From assembly GCA_944380885.1 (NCBI GenBank), contig CALWIZ010000004.1, positions 1-64,000 of the forward strand: DNA of 64,000 nucleotides, in the 5' to 3' direction. A model generated the notes under the pieces. The model saw only the letters and a list, made by a program, of their open reading frames with translations. It was not told where the DNA came from and searched no databases. This stretch comes from an uncultured Clostridia bacterium. Its GTDB lineage: Bacteria; Bacillota; Clostridia; Oscillospirales; Acutalibacteraceae. The translations under genes and the position numbers were made by a program. Shown in pieces: positions 7,793 to 16,472 of the stretch (position 1 is the stretch's first letter; each line of letters starts with the position of its first letter).

Positions 7793-8641
7793 ATGATAAA
7801 TGAAATTTCTGTGCAGAAAATAACCGAAACGGTATGCGAGCTTTGTATCAAGGCGAATAAGCAGCTGCCTTGTGATATTATACAAAGGATAAAATCGGCG
7901 GAGGAGTCCGAAACTTCTGCAATTGCCGGCAGTGTACTTAATGATCTTATAGCAAATATATCGGCAGCCGAAAAATATGATATTCCTGTTTGCCAAGACA
8001 CGGGTATGGCGGTCGTTTTTCTCCAAATAGGACAAGATGTCCATTTTACCGGCGGCTCGCTTTACGACGCTGTAAACGAGGGAGTAAGACAAGGGTATGA
8101 AAAAGGACTTTTGAGAAAATCGGTTGTAGGTGACCCGTTAAGACGTGTGAATACGGGAGATAATACTCCTGCGGTAATTCACACGGTTATTACTGACGGA
8201 GATTCTGTTAAGATAACCGTAGCACCAAAAGGATTTGGCAGCGAAAACATGAGCGGTACAAAAATGCTCACCCCGTTTGACAGCAGGGACGGTGTAGTAA
8301 ACGCTGTGCTTGATATAGTAAAAAAAGCGTCAAACAATCCCTGTCCGCCTATGGTGATAGGAGTGGGTATAGGCGGGGATTTTGAACAGTGCGCGCTGCT
8401 GTCTAAAATGGCGCTTTGCAGAAGCACCGAAATACGTAATCCGGATAATTATTACCGTGAGCTTGAAAATGAACTGCTCGAAAAAATAAATCAGCTTGAT
8501 ATAGGACCACAGGGATTCGGCGGAAAAACAACCGCCCTTGCGGTGAATATAGAGACAGCGCCGACACATATTGCCGGTCTGCCTGTTGCCGTCAACATAG
8601 GTTGTCATGTAACGAGACACGCGGCAGCGGAGGTCAGATAA
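7793..8641 (+). CDS. fumA: Class I fumarate hydratase, alpha subunit
   Basis: A 282-residue protein of the iron-sulfur hydro-lyase alpha family. The three cluster cysteines typical of class I fumarases are visible in CQDTG (about residue 67), GGDFEQCALLSK (about 203) and NIGCHVTRHAA (near the C-terminus). It interconverts fumarate and malate only together with a beta subunit, which supplies the rest of the active site. Beta usually follows immediately, but here the next gene is an RNA methyltransferase, overlapping by one base (TAATG). No beta subunit is in the window. Tartrate dehydratase alpha is a possible alternative. Confidence 0.85.
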   Translation: MINEISVQKITETVCELCIKANKQLPCDIIQRIKSAEESETSAIAGSVLNDLIANISAAEKYDIPVCQDTGMAVVFLQIGQDVHFTGGSLYDAVNEGVRQGYEKGLLRKSVVGDPLRRVNTGDNTPAVIHTVITDGDSVKITVAPKGFGSENMSGTKMLTPFDSRDGVVNAVLDIVKKASNNPCPPMVIGVGIGGDFEQCALLSKMALCRSTEIRNPDNYYRELENELLEKINQLDIGPQGFGGKTTALAVNIETAPTHIAGLPVAVNIGCHVTRHAAAEVR

Positions 8642-9768
8642 TGGAAAAAATCAAACTCGCAGCGCCGTGCCTTTTCGGCATTGAAGGTATCGCCGCCGAT
8701 GAATTTCGCCGAATGGGTTTTGAAGATGTTTCGGCCGAGAACGGCAGGGTGCTCCTTTCCGGTGATTTCAATATGCTGGCGAGAGCGAATATCTGTTCTC
8801 GCTTCGCGGAGAGAATAAATATAGTAATAGGCGAATTTAAAGCGGTTACATTTACAGAGCTGTTTGAAGGTGTAAAATCTCTTTGCTGGGAAAATTACAT
8901 CGGTGTTGACGACGCTTTCCCGGTAAACGGCTGGAGCATCGATTCGCAGCTTTTCAGCATACCGGACTGTCAGTCTATTATTAAAAAGGCGATTGTTGAA
9001 AGGCTTAAAACGAAATATCCGGTAAATCATTTTTCCGAGACCGGTCCTGAAATCCGCATTCGTTTTTCTATACATAAAAACAATGTCACTATGATGATAG
9101 ATACTTCGGGAGACGGACTTCATAAGCGCGGCTACCGCCGCAATTCAAATGATGCCCCGCTCAAGGAAACTTTAGCGGCGGCAATGTGCGATCTGGCGCG
9201 AATTTATCCGGATACTCAGATGTATGACCCGTTCTGCGGAAGCGGAACACTTCTTATTGAGGCGGCCTTGATGGCAACCAAAACCGCACCGGGTCTGCGC
9301 CGCTTTTTTGCCGCTGAACGCTACGGTTTTATACCGGAAAAGGTATGGCGCGAGGAGCGAACAAGAGCGCAGGATTTGATTATACATAACGTTGATTTCG
9401 GAGCGCAGGGCTTTGATATAGATAAAAATTCGGTAGAGCTTACGCTTCAGAATGCAAAAAAAGCCGGAGTAGCTAAATATGTTTCGGCAGCAATAGGCGA
9501 CGTAAGAAATTTCATACCTCCCGAACATCGCTGCCTTACCGTTACCAATCCGCCTTATGGTGAGCGTCTGCTCGATATCAAAGCCGCGGAAGAGCTTTAC
9601 TCGGTTATGGGAAAGCGTTTTTTGACGGGGTATGGCAGAAAATATTACATAATAAGTCCTCACGACGAATTTGAGCGCTTCTTCGGCAGGCCGGCGGATA
9701 AACGCCGTAAATTATATAACGGCATGCTTAAGTGCCAGCTGTATATGTATTTTAAAAATAATAATTGA
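8641..9768 (+). CDS. THUMP-domain 23S rRNA guanine-N2 methyltransferase, RlmL-like
   Basis: A 375-residue class I SAM-dependent RNA methyltransferase: N-terminal THUMP domain (about residues 1-155), the linker TSGDGLHKRGYR characteristic of the RlmL/YpsC family, the SAM-binding MYDPFCGSGTLLIEAAL and the catalytic VTNPPYGERL (NPPY). It probably modifies 23S rRNA guanine N2. Start at ATG 8641 is preferred over the longer frame because it follows GGAGG, matches the family N-terminus and overlaps the fumA stop by one base. Confidence 0.85.
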   Translation: MEKIKLAAPCLFGIEGIAADEFRRMGFEDVSAENGRVLLSGDFNMLARANICSRFAERINIVIGEFKAVTFTELFEGVKSLCWENYIGVDDAFPVNGWSIDSQLFSIPDCQSIIKKAIVERLKTKYPVNHFSETGPEIRIRFSIHKNNVTMMIDTSGDGLHKRGYRRNSNDAPLKETLAAAMCDLARIYPDTQMYDPFCGSGTLLIEAALMATKTAPGLRRFFAAERYGFIPEKVWREERTRAQDLIIHNVDFGAQGFDIDKNSVELTLQNAKKAGVAKYVSAAIGDVRNFIPPEHRCLTVTNPPYGERLLDIKAAEELYSVMGKRFLTGYGRKYYIISPHDEFERFFGRPADKRRKLYNGMLKCQLYMYFKNNN

Positions 9769-9775
9769 AAATGAG

Positions 9776-10849
9776 GTGTTTGACATAGAAAATGAGATAG
9801 ACCGGCTTGATGCTAATTTCGCGGTGAAAGCGTCAATAGAAAAAGACGGAATGAGCTTTTTCAGTGCCGATGAAGAGCCGTTTTCGGTATACGGCGTGTT
9901 TAAGGAAGGCGGCTGCTACAGGCGTATTCCCGAAAGTGATGCAAAACTTATAAGCATGGCGGTTTTGAGTCTCAGTAAAAATTCGTCTGGCGGCAGAGTC
10001 AGGTTTAAAACGGACAGTGAGCATATTTCAGTGATTGTTAAAATGACCAGCGTGGGCAAAATGCCGCATTTTGCCTTGACAGGCTCCGCCGGACTTGACG
10101 CTTTTGCGGATTGTGAAGGCAGGGAGCAGTATGCCGGAACCTTTATCCCTCCATACGGCATAACCGACGGTTTTGAGGGCACCGTAGGATTTTCCGGCAG
10201 GAAAATGCGAGCAATTACAATTTTTTTACCGACTTACAGCACGGTTTCTGAATTGTATATAGGAGTCGACGCCGGCAGTCGTTTGGAAAAGTCTGCCGCG
10301 TATAAGATTTCCTCTCCGGTGGTTTACTACGGTTCTTCAATTACGCAGGGAGCCTGTTCGTCAAGACCCGGCAACACATATCAAGGTATAATTTCACGCA
10401 GGCTCGGCTGCGATTTTATAAATCTGGGATTTTCGGGGAACGCGAAAGGCGAGCCGCTGATGGCGGAATATATTGCAGGACTTGATATGTCGGCGTTTGT
10501 TTACGATTACGACCATAACGCGCCGTCTGCCGAGCATCTTGAAAAGACGCACAGTCAGATGTTTAAAATTATCAGGCGGGCGCATCCCGGCATTCCGGTT
10601 ATTATTCTGCCGCGGCCGAAATATTATCTTACGGCTGATGAAAAACGGCGCTTTGAAATCATAAAAGCAACTTATGACAGCGCCGTCGCTTCGGGAGACG
10701 AAAACGTTTACTTTATTGACGGAAGAACCCTTATGGCTGACGCGGCAGATAACGGAACGGTCGACAACTGTCATCCGAACGACTGGGGCTTTGCCTGTAT
10801 GGCTAAGGCTGTCGGAGATATTTTGGAAAAAGCTTTGCCCGGAAATTAA
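9776..10849 (+). CDS. Two-domain SGNH/GDSL hydrolase
   Basis: About 357 residues. The first 170 look like a beta-sandwich accessory domain. The catalytic SGNH domain follows, with block I YYGSSITQG (nucleophile S188), block II LGFSGNAKGE containing Gly and Asn, and DNCHPNDWGF supplying the Asp and His. The layout matches GDSL-like acylhydrolases that have a jelly-roll N-terminal domain, many of which deacetylate carbohydrates. No signal peptide is seen, so it probably acts in the cytoplasm. The start is uncertain: GTG 9776 lies seven bases after the previous stop but lacks a strong ribosome site. Confidence 0.65.
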   Translation: MFDIENEIDRLDANFAVKASIEKDGMSFFSADEEPFSVYGVFKEGGCYRRIPESDAKLISMAVLSLSKNSSGGRVRFKTDSEHISVIVKMTSVGKMPHFALTGSAGLDAFADCEGREQYAGTFIPPYGITDGFEGTVGFSGRKMRAITIFLPTYSTVSELYIGVDAGSRLEKSAAYKISSPVVYYGSSITQGACSSRPGNTYQGIISRRLGCDFINLGFSGNAKGEPLMAEYIAGLDMSAFVYDYDHNAPSAEHLEKTHSQMFKIIRRAHPGIPVIILPRPKYYLTADEKRRFEIIKATYDSAVASGDENVYFIDGRTLMADAADNGTVDNCHPNDWGFACMAKAVGDILEKALPGN

Positions 10850-10898
10850 AGTGATTGTCAGGGATTTTTTTGAAGGAAGAATAATTCTAATATTCCTA

Positions 10899-10927
10899 TT
10901 GACAAAATCGGATTTTAGTAATATTAT
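10899..10927 (+). promoter_or_regulatory. SigA promoter for the FMN riboswitch-ribU unit
   Basis: TTGACA at 10899-10904, a 17-base spacer and TATTAT at 10922-10927, about ten bases before the riboswitch begins. Confidence 0.85.
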
Positions 10928-10935
10928 ATTTATAT

Positions 10936-11048
10936 AATCTTCAGGGCGAGGTGCAATTCCTCACCGGCGGTACAGCCCGCGAGCCTTTTTGGTTGATTTG
11001 GTGAAATTCCAAAGCCGACGGTTAAAGTCCGGATGAAAGAAGAATGTT
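10936..11048 (+). promoter_or_regulatory. FMN riboswitch (RFN element)
   Basis: Conserved RFN blocks are present in order: CTTCAGGGCGAGGTG, AATTCCTCACCGGCGGT, the AGCCCGCGAGCC segment, GAAATTCCAAAGCCGACGG and AGTCCGGATGAAAGAAGAA. FMN binding would favour the downstream terminator and switch off the riboflavin transporter gene. Confidence 0.95.
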
Positions 11049-11068
11049 ATAGAAATATTGCATTTTTG

Positions 11069-11102
11069 CGCCCTCACTAAGTGAAGGGCGTTTTCTTTTT
11101 TT
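11069..11102 (+). terminator. Riboswitch-controlled terminator before ribU
   Basis: Arms CGCCCTCAC and GTGAAGGGCG (one bulged A) around TAA, followed by TTTTCTTTTTTT. It lies between the FMN aptamer and ribU, as expected for transcriptional attenuation. Confidence 0.85.
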
Positions 11103-11132
11103 AGTCCCTGAAAAAAGAAAGGAAAATGTATC

Positions 11133-11717
11133 ATGAAAATTAAAATGAACATCAGAGCGGTAACCTTTATCGCCGTAATGTCGGCACTCTCAACAGTGCT
11201 TTATCTTGTTCTTCCGGAAATTCCGATAGTTCCGGGAATAGATTATCTGAAAATAGATTTTTCGGATATTCCGGCGATAATTGCGGGTGTTTCTTTCGGT
11301 CCGCTTAGCGGTGTATGCGTGGAAGTTGTTAAAAATGCGCTCCATCTTTTCAGAAGCACTACGCTGGGCGTCGGTGAAGTCATAAACGTCGGTGTCGGCG
11401 CCGCTATCATTGTCGCACTTTATCTTTTCTCTCGTTTGTTCTCAGGAGTGCTGAAAAAAGAAAGAATGTCCGCTCCGGTATATTACTTATCAAGCATCGG
11501 AGCAATTGCTGCCGCTATACTTGCCGGTTGGATTCTCAACGCCGTGCTTACTCCACTTTATTTTTCGGTCATGGGTATACCTACGACTTCTGCTGCGGTT
11601 CTTGCCGGAGTGTGGGGCTCAACATTGCTTAATGCTGTAAAAGCGGCATTTAATCTTTTGCCGTTTTTCCCGGTTTATTATGCGCTTAATAAAGCCTTTG
11701 CAAAAATTTACAGTTGA
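11133..11717 (+). CDS. ribU: Riboflavin ECF transporter S component RibU
   Basis: A 194-residue integral membrane protein with about six hydrophobic segments and the N-terminal pattern of ECF S components (MSALSTVLYLVLPEIPIVPG, then YLKIDFSDIPAIIAG). It captures riboflavin and needs the shared EcfA/A'/T module, which is not in the window. The FMN riboswitch directly upstream fixes the substrate as riboflavin with good confidence. Monocistronic. Confidence 0.92.
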   Translation: MKIKMNIRAVTFIAVMSALSTVLYLVLPEIPIVPGIDYLKIDFSDIPAIIAGVSFGPLSGVCVEVVKNALHLFRSTTLGVGEVINVGVGAAIIVALYLFSRLFSGVLKKERMSAPVYYLSSIGAIAAAILAGWILNAVLTPLYFSVMGIPTTSAAVLAGVWGSTLLNAVKAAFNLLPFFPVYYALNKAFAKIYS

Positions 11718-11741
11718 CAAATGTAATTTATGTGTTAGAAT
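11714..11741 (+). promoter_or_regulatory. SigA promoter for the SAM riboswitch-metK unit
   Basis: TTGACA at 11714-11719 overlaps the ribU stop codon; a 16-base spacer leads to TAGAAT at 11736-11741. Confidence 0.8.
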
Positions 11742-11761
11742 AGTTTAAGAATTGAATATAT

Positions 11762-11860
11762 CCTTATCAAGAGCGGCGGAGGGACCCGGCCCTGTGATGC
11801 CCGGCAACCTGATTTTATATCAAGGTGCCAATTCCGGCGGATTATCCGAAAGATGAGGCT
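11762..11860 (+). promoter_or_regulatory. SAM-I riboswitch (S box)
   Basis: Canonical blocks in order: CTTATCAAGAGCGGCGGAGG, GGCCCTGTGATGCCCGGCAA, AAGGTGCCAATTCC and GAAAGATGAGGC, the last pairing with the first to close P1. S-adenosylmethionine binding should allow the terminator that follows to form and repress metK. Confidence 0.95.
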
Positions 11861-11863
11861 TCA

Positions 11864-11892
11864 TACCGCTTCGTTTCGGAGCGGTTTTTTTC
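11864..11892 (+). terminator. SAM riboswitch terminator before metK
   Basis: Arms CCGCTTCG and CGGAGCGG with one G-U pair and a short loop, followed by seven T. It sits between the aptamer and metK. Confidence 0.85.
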
Positions 11893-11924
11893 TTGGCTTT
11901 TCGGTAAAAAACGGAGGAATTTTA

Positions 11925-13109
11925 ATGTCAAAAATGCTTTTTACATCAGAATCAGTAACAGAGGGTCATCCCGATAAGGTATGCGACCGCATATCGGACG
12001 CGATACTTGACGAGATAATAAGAAATGACCCCCAAGCGCGTGTCGCCTGTGAAACTTTTTGCACAACCGGAAGCATAACAGTTATGGGCGAGATAACAAC
12101 CGAGTGCTATGTAGACATTCCGCAGATAGCGCGTGATGTTGTATGCGAAATCGGTTATAACTGTCCGGAAGCGGGTTTTGACGGCAACACGTGCGCGGTT
12201 ATGACCGCAATAGACAAGCAGTCACCGGATATTGCGCTCGGAGTTGACAATTCTCTCGAATACAAGGAAGGCGAAAACGATCCTTACAACCTTAACGGCG
12301 CCGGGGATCAGGGCATGATGTTCGGGTACGCCTGCGATGAGACTCCGGAGCTTATGCCGCTTTCGATTTCACTCGCGCACAAAATGGCGCGCAGGCTTAC
12401 TGAAGTCAGAAAAAGCGGAGAGCTTGATTATTTAAGACCTGACGGAAAAACTCAGGTAACTGTCGAGTATGACGACGGCAAGCCGTCGAGAATAGATGCG
12501 GTTGTCGTCTCTTCACAGCACAGCGCCGATGTGGAGCTGTCAAAGCTGCGCTCTGATATTCTTGAAAAGGTTATAAAGCCTACCGTTCCGACAGAGTTTT
12601 TCGATGCAAACACAAAGGTTTACATAAACCCCACGGGAAGGTTTGTTGTAGGCGGTCCGCAGGGAGATACCGGACTTACAGGCAGAAAGATAATAGTTGA
12701 CACGTACGGCGGATTTGCCCGTCACGGCGGCGGCGCTTTTTCCGGAAAAGACCCGACAAAGGTTGACAGAAGTGCGGCGTACGCAGCGAGATATATTGCT
12801 AAAAATATTGTTGCCGCCGGTATTGCCTCAAAGTGTGAGGTTCAGCTCGCTTATGCCATAGGAGTAGCGCATCCGGTATCGGTTATGGTTGATACTTTCG
12901 GTACGGGAAAATACAGCGATGAAAAAATTGCCGAAGCGGTGAGAAAAGTATTCGACTTAAGACCCGCTGCGATAATTGACACGCTCAAGCTCCGCCGTCC
13001 GATTTACCGTGAGCTTTCGGCGTACGGACATATGGGAAGAACCGACCTTGATGTTGAGTGGGAAAAAACCAACCGCACAGAGGAACTCAGAAAAGCTCTC
13101 GGTATTTAA
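11925..13109 (+). CDS. metK: S-adenosylmethionine synthetase
   Basis: 394 residues, the normal length. Signatures are [20 protein letters not shown] (ATP and Mg binding), [13 protein letters not shown] and [16 protein letters not shown]. It makes SAM from methionine and ATP. ATG 11925 is chosen over the longer open frame because it follows GGAGG and gives the family N-terminus [14 protein letters not shown]; the upstream part of that frame is the terminator. Product repression through the SAM-I riboswitch is expected. Confidence 0.97.
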   Translation: MSKMLFTSESVTEGHPDKVCDRISDAILDEIIRNDPQARVACETFCTTGSITVMGEITTECYVDIPQIARDVVCEIGYNCPEAGFDGNTCAVMTAIDKQSPDIALGVDNSLEYKEGENDPYNLNGAGDQGMMFGYACDETPELMPLSISLAHKMARRLTEVRKSGELDYLRPDGKTQVTVEYDDGKPSRIDAVVVSSQHSADVELSKLRSDILEKVIKPTVPTEFFDANTKVYINPTGRFVVGGPQGDTGLTGRKIIVDTYGGFARHGGGAFSGKDPTKVDRSAAYAARYIAKNIVAAGIASKCEVQLAYAIGVAHPVSVMVDTFGTGKYSDEKIAEAVRKVFDLRPAAIIDTLKLRRPIYRELSAYGHMGRTDLDVEWEKTNRTEELRKALGI

Positions 13110-13117
13110 AAAAGTAC

Positions 13118-13145
13118 TTGACAAACCGGAAAAATGCGGTATAAT
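13118..13145 (+). promoter_or_regulatory. Consensus SigA promoter for infC-rpmI-rplT
   Basis: TTGACA at 13118-13123, a 16-base spacer and TATAAT at 13140-13145, both boxes perfect. It lies nine bases after the metK stop and gives a leader of about 170 bases. Confidence 0.9.
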
Positions 13146-13149
13146 AGTA

Positions 13150-13308
13150 TTTACAATGAAGCAGTACGTTAATCGTCCTCACCTTTCGGGTTATGTCCTT
13201 AAAGGTCAATAAGAATGCAGAGTTTTCTCGGTATTTTTATGCGCGGGCGTGTTGACGTCCGCGCTTTTTGATTTGCCTTAAGGCTAATCTGACTGCAAAA
13301 GGAATTCT
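13150..13308 (+). promoter_or_regulatory. L20-type leader with attenuator terminator
   Basis: An untranslated leader of about 160 bases precedes infC. It ends in a hairpin at 13241-13264 (arms GCGCGGGCG and CGTCCGCGC, one G-U pair) followed by a T-run to about 13270, still 50 bases before infC. In low-GC Firmicutes the infC-rpmI-rplT operon is repressed by ribosomal protein L20 binding such a leader, so this is inferred to be an L20 leader. The L20-binding helices themselves were not verified. Confidence 0.65.
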
Positions 13309-13322
13309 GGAGGTGCATCAAT

Positions 13323-13841
13323 ATCAGCAGTAAAGAGCTTTCCGTAAACGAAAACATTAAATTCAAGGAAGTACGCACGATCGGGTCTGACGGTTCTCAG
13401 CTCGGTATAATGCCAGTTGCAAAGGCGCTTGAGGCAGCGTATGCGGCAGATCTCGATTTGGTCTGCATTTCGCCTAATGCTCAGCCGCCTGTATGCAAGA
13501 TAATGGATTACGGCAAGTACCGTTTTGAGCAGTCAAAACGTGAAAAGGAAGCCAAAAAGAATCAAAAGACGGTAGAAATCAAGGAAATCAGACTGGGACT
13601 CAGTATCGATGTGCATGACTTTGAAACAAAAGGCAGGCACGCAATGCGTTTTCTTGATGAAGGAAATAAGGTCAAGGTTTCGATCCGTTTCAGGGGAAGA
13701 GAACTTGGTCATCCGGAAATCGGACTTGATATCATGAAGCGTTTTGCGGAATACTGCGCAGAGCATTGCGCGGTTGAGAAACCTGCTAAAATGGAAGGCA
13801 GAAACATGATAATGTTTTTAGCTCCGAAAACCAATAAATAA
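13323..13841 (+). CDS. infC: Translation initiation factor IF-3 with AUC start
   Basis: 172 residues. The protein matches IF-3 along its length: [20 protein letters not shown] at the N-terminus, then [15 protein letters not shown], and a C-terminal domain with [19 protein letters not shown]. No ATG, GTG or TTG exists in frame at the right place; the first ATG (13410) would delete about 29 conserved residues. The codon at the expected start is ATC 13323, eight bases after GGAGGT. Rare non-AUG starts (AUU) are known for infC in other bacteria, where IF-3 represses its own translation by rejecting such codons. First gene of infC-rpmI-rplT. Confidence 0.88.
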   Translation: MSSKELSVNENIKFKEVRTIGSDGSQLGIMPVAKALEAAYAADLDLVCISPNAQPPVCKIMDYGKYRFEQSKREKEAKKNQKTVEIKEIRLGLSIDVHDFETKGRHAMRFLDEGNKVKVSIRFRGRELGHPEIGLDIMKRFAEYCAEHCAVEKPAKMEGRNMIMFLAPKTNK

Positions 13842-13873
13842 TTGCAGTTGAATTTTATCAGGAGGGACTTATA

Positions 13874-14071
13874 ATGCCTAAGATTAAAACACACAGCGGC
13901 GCGAAAAAGCGCTTTAAGCTGACCAAAAACGGAATGGTGAAGCGTGCACATGCTTTCAAGTCACACATTCTCAACAAGAAAACAACAAAACGCAAGAGAA
14001 ATCTTCGCAAAACCGTTACCGCAGACGTTACAAATGTAGCGAAGATCAAAAAAATGATTCCTTATAAATAA
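13874..14071 (+). CDS. rpmI: 50S ribosomal protein L35
   Basis: A 65-residue, very basic protein with the L35 pattern [20 protein letters not shown]. Strong AGGAGGG ribosome site. Lies 32 bases after infC and 29 before rplT in the standard order. Confidence 0.97.
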   Translation: MPKIKTHSGAKKRFKLTKNGMVKRAHAFKSHILNKKTTKRKRNLRKTVTADVTNVAKIKKMIPYK

Positions 14072-14100
14072 GGTCAGCTTGAAAGTGGAGGTTAACAGAT

Positions 14101-14460
14101 ATGGCACGTGTTAAAGGTGCGTTGGCAACACGCAAAAGAAGAAAAAAGATTTTAAAGCTCGCTAAGGGCTATTTCGGCGCAAAGTCCAAGCTTTTCAAAA
14201 CCGCTAAAGAAGCTGTAATGAAATCCGGCAATTACGCTTATATCGGACGCAGACAGAAAAAGCGCGATTTCCGTCGCCTTTGGATTACCCGTATTTCGGC
14301 TGCCTGCAAGATGAACGGAATGAATTATTCAACATTCATCAACGGTCTTAACAAAGCCGGTATAGCTATCAACCGTAAAATGCTTGCCGACCTTGCGGTA
14401 AATGATGCCGCAGGCTTTACAACTCTTGTAAAAGCCGCTCAAAAGGCTCTCGAAAAGTAA
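14101..14460 (+). CDS. rplT: 50S ribosomal protein L20
   Basis: 119 residues, normal length. N-terminus [20 protein letters not shown] and the [20 protein letters not shown] segment are diagnostic. Besides assembling the large subunit, L20 is the repressor of this operon in Firmicutes, acting on the leader upstream of infC. Confidence 0.97.
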   Translation: MARVKGALATRKRRKKILKLAKGYFGAKSKLFKTAKEAVMKSGNYAYIGRRQKKRDFRRLWITRISAACKMNGMNYSTFINGLNKAGIAINRKMLADLAVNDAAGFTTLVKAAQKALEK

Positions 14461-14465
14461 TTTTT

Positions 14466-14500
14466 TCGCCCGGGGTTATTCTCGGGCGAATTTTCTTTAT
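14466..14500 (+). terminator. Intrinsic terminator after rplT
   Basis: Arms TCGCCCG and CGGGCGA around a 10-base loop, followed by ATTTTCTTTATTTTATT. Confidence 0.85.
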
Positions 14501-14520
14501 TTTATTACCGGGGTGAAAAA

Positions 14521-15303
14521 ATGCCTGACTTCAAAGAAATCAGAAGCAGGGATAATTCACTTATCAAGCTTGTTTCAAGATTACAGAGCTCTTCTTCCGC
14601 AAGAGCGGAGAACGGTCTTTTTGTGCTCGAAGGCTTAAGACTTTGTTCTGACGCCTTTCTTAACGGAATCCGGTTTGATAAGTTAATTGTCTCTTTTACG
14701 GCTGCCGATAAATATAATTCGGAAATATCAGAATTTTCCGCGATAGCCGATGAATGCATAAAAGTGCCGGACAATTTGTTTGAAAAGATAAGCGATACCA
14801 AAAGCCCGCAGGGAATAATCGCTCTCTGCCGCATACCGGAGTCTGCCGCGCGCAGTATTTCTCCTGCGGGCAGATATGTTGCGCTTGAAAATATTTCGGA
14901 CCCTTCAAATCTCGGGGCGGTGGCACGTACAGCGGAGGCTCTCGGAGCGGACGGGCTTATTGTTTCTTCTGACGGCTGTGATCCTTATTCTCCAAAGGTT
15001 CTTCGCTCTTCAATGGGAACGGTACTGAGGCTTCCGGTTTTTGTTTTAGATAACTTTTCAGTTCAGTTAAAGAAGACCGGGCTTAAAACATACGCCTGTG
15101 TTGTGGACAGTTCCGCTGAAAGCATTTCTGAACAGAAATTTTCTGACGGCTGCGCGGTTATCATTGGAAACGAGGCAAACGGTCTTACGGCGAAAACGGC
15201 CGGTGAAGCATTCAAGCGTGTCACAATTCCCATGAAAGGAAAGGCGGAATCGTTGAACGCAGCCGCTGCGGCGGCAATCGCCGTATGGGAAATGATGAAA
15301 TGA
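14521..15303 (+). CDS. TrmH/SpoU-family RNA 2'-O-ribose methyltransferase
   Basis: 260 residues: an N-terminal substrate-binding domain (residues 1-100) and a SPOUT knot domain with the three SpoU motifs, ENISDPSNLGAVARTAEALG, the IIGNEANGLT segment and IPMKGKAESLNAAAAAAI. It would 2'-O-methylate a ribose in rRNA; the family branch is YsgA-like, and the exact target is not determined. Lies just after the rplT terminator. Its TGA overlaps the dprA ATG (ATGA), implying coupled translation. Confidence 0.85.
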   Translation: MPDFKEIRSRDNSLIKLVSRLQSSSSARAENGLFVLEGLRLCSDAFLNGIRFDKLIVSFTAADKYNSEISEFSAIADECIKVPDNLFEKISDTKSPQGIIALCRIPESAARSISPAGRYVALENISDPSNLGAVARTAEALGADGLIVSSDGCDPYSPKVLRSSMGTVLRLPVFVLDNFSVQLKKTGLKTYACVVDSSAESISEQKFSDGCAVIIGNEANGLTAKTAGEAFKRVTIPMKGKAESLNAAAAAAIAVWEMMK

Positions 15304-16445
15304 CAGAATATATGATTTGGCTTCAGGCGGTTATGGGTGCCGGAAGTATCAGAGCAGTAAAAGCTCTTGAGTGTTTCGGAAGCGCCGAGGCGATTTATGC
15401 GGTTGATATAAAGGAAAAATCGGGTTCCGGTATTTTCACGCAATCCGAGCTTAACCGTATGAGAAAATATAAACTGAGTTCCGCAAAGGAAGTCATCGCC
15501 GACTGTCACAGCTACCGCACCGAAATAATCACTTTCGGGGAACGTCGTTATCCGAAATGTCTTGCGTCAATAGAAAATCCGCCGCTTGTACTCTATGTAA
15601 ACGGCACTTTTCCTGATTTTGACAGTACGCCTGCGGTTTGTATTGTAGGACCGAGAAAGGTAAGCGAATACGGCAAGAAAGCCGCCTATTCGCTCGGTCT
15701 GCGTCTCGCGGCGGCAGGAATCACCGTGGTGAGCGGCGGTGCGGTAGGCGCTGATTACTACGCTCATGCAGGTGCGCTGAAATCTGGCGGAAAAACAGTG
15801 CTTGTTATGGCGTGCGGTATAGGTTCGGGATATCTGATGAAAAACGAGCCTTTAAGACAAAGAGTCGCGCAAGCCGGCTGTATTATAAGTGAATACCCGC
15901 CTGAAACCAAGGTTACAAGGTTCAGCTTTCCGGTCAGGAACCGTATTATGTCGGCACTTGCTCTTTCTACCGTTGTCGTTGAAGCTCCTGAGAAAAGCGG
16001 CGCTCTTATAACGGCAAATCACGCGCTTGAGCAGGGCAGAGAGGTTTTTGTGATACCCGGCTCGCCGAATTCCGAGGACTATGCCGGTTCCAATGCACTT
16101 TTGAGAGACGGCGCACGTCCTTTGCTCGATGCATCTGATATTTTCAATGAATATATACCTAAATTTCCGGATAAAATCGATATTGCAAACGCTTATAAAA
16201 AGAGAGAAAATGTTTCGAAAACCGAAAAAACGGAAAAAATGCCGGAAAACGGCAAAAAAATATTGAACGAAACTCTTTCCAAAGAAGCAAAAATAGTATA
16301 TAATCATTTGGATAAGCATAAATTTTATCCAGAAGAGATTACCGGCACAGGTCTTGATTCACAGCAGCTGCTTGCAGCGCTCGCAGAACTTGAAATTGAG
16401 CTTCTGATTCGTGCGCTTCCGGGCGGCTGCTATGAAAAATGCTGA
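15300..16445 (+). CDS. dprA: DNA-processing protein DprA
   Basis: 381 residues. A SAM-like N-terminal part, then the Rossmann-like DprA fold with YPKCLASIENPPLVLYVNG, VCIVGPRKVSEYGKKAA, SGGAVGADYYAHAGAL and GSPNSEDYAGSNALLRDGA, then a C-terminal winged helix (about residues 320-380). DprA binds incoming single-stranded DNA and loads RecA. No other competence gene is in the window. dprA-topA-trmFO order is common in Firmicutes. ATG 15300 overlaps the previous stop and is preferred over the slightly longer frame. Confidence 0.9.
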   Translation: MTEYMIWLQAVMGAGSIRAVKALECFGSAEAIYAVDIKEKSGSGIFTQSELNRMRKYKLSSAKEVIADCHSYRTEIITFGERRYPKCLASIENPPLVLYVNGTFPDFDSTPAVCIVGPRKVSEYGKKAAYSLGLRLAAAGITVVSGGAVGADYYAHAGALKSGGKTVLVMACGIGSGYLMKNEPLRQRVAQAGCIISEYPPETKVTRFSFPVRNRIMSALALSTVVVEAPEKSGALITANHALEQGREVFVIPGSPNSEDYAGSNALLRDGARPLLDASDIFNEYIPKFPDKIDIANAYKKRENVSKTEKTEKMPENGKKILNETLSKEAKIVYNHLDKHKFYPEEITGTGLDSQQLLAALAELEIELLIRALPGGCYEKC

Positions 16446-16472
16446 GTCAAAAAAATATATCGGAGGAAAAAT

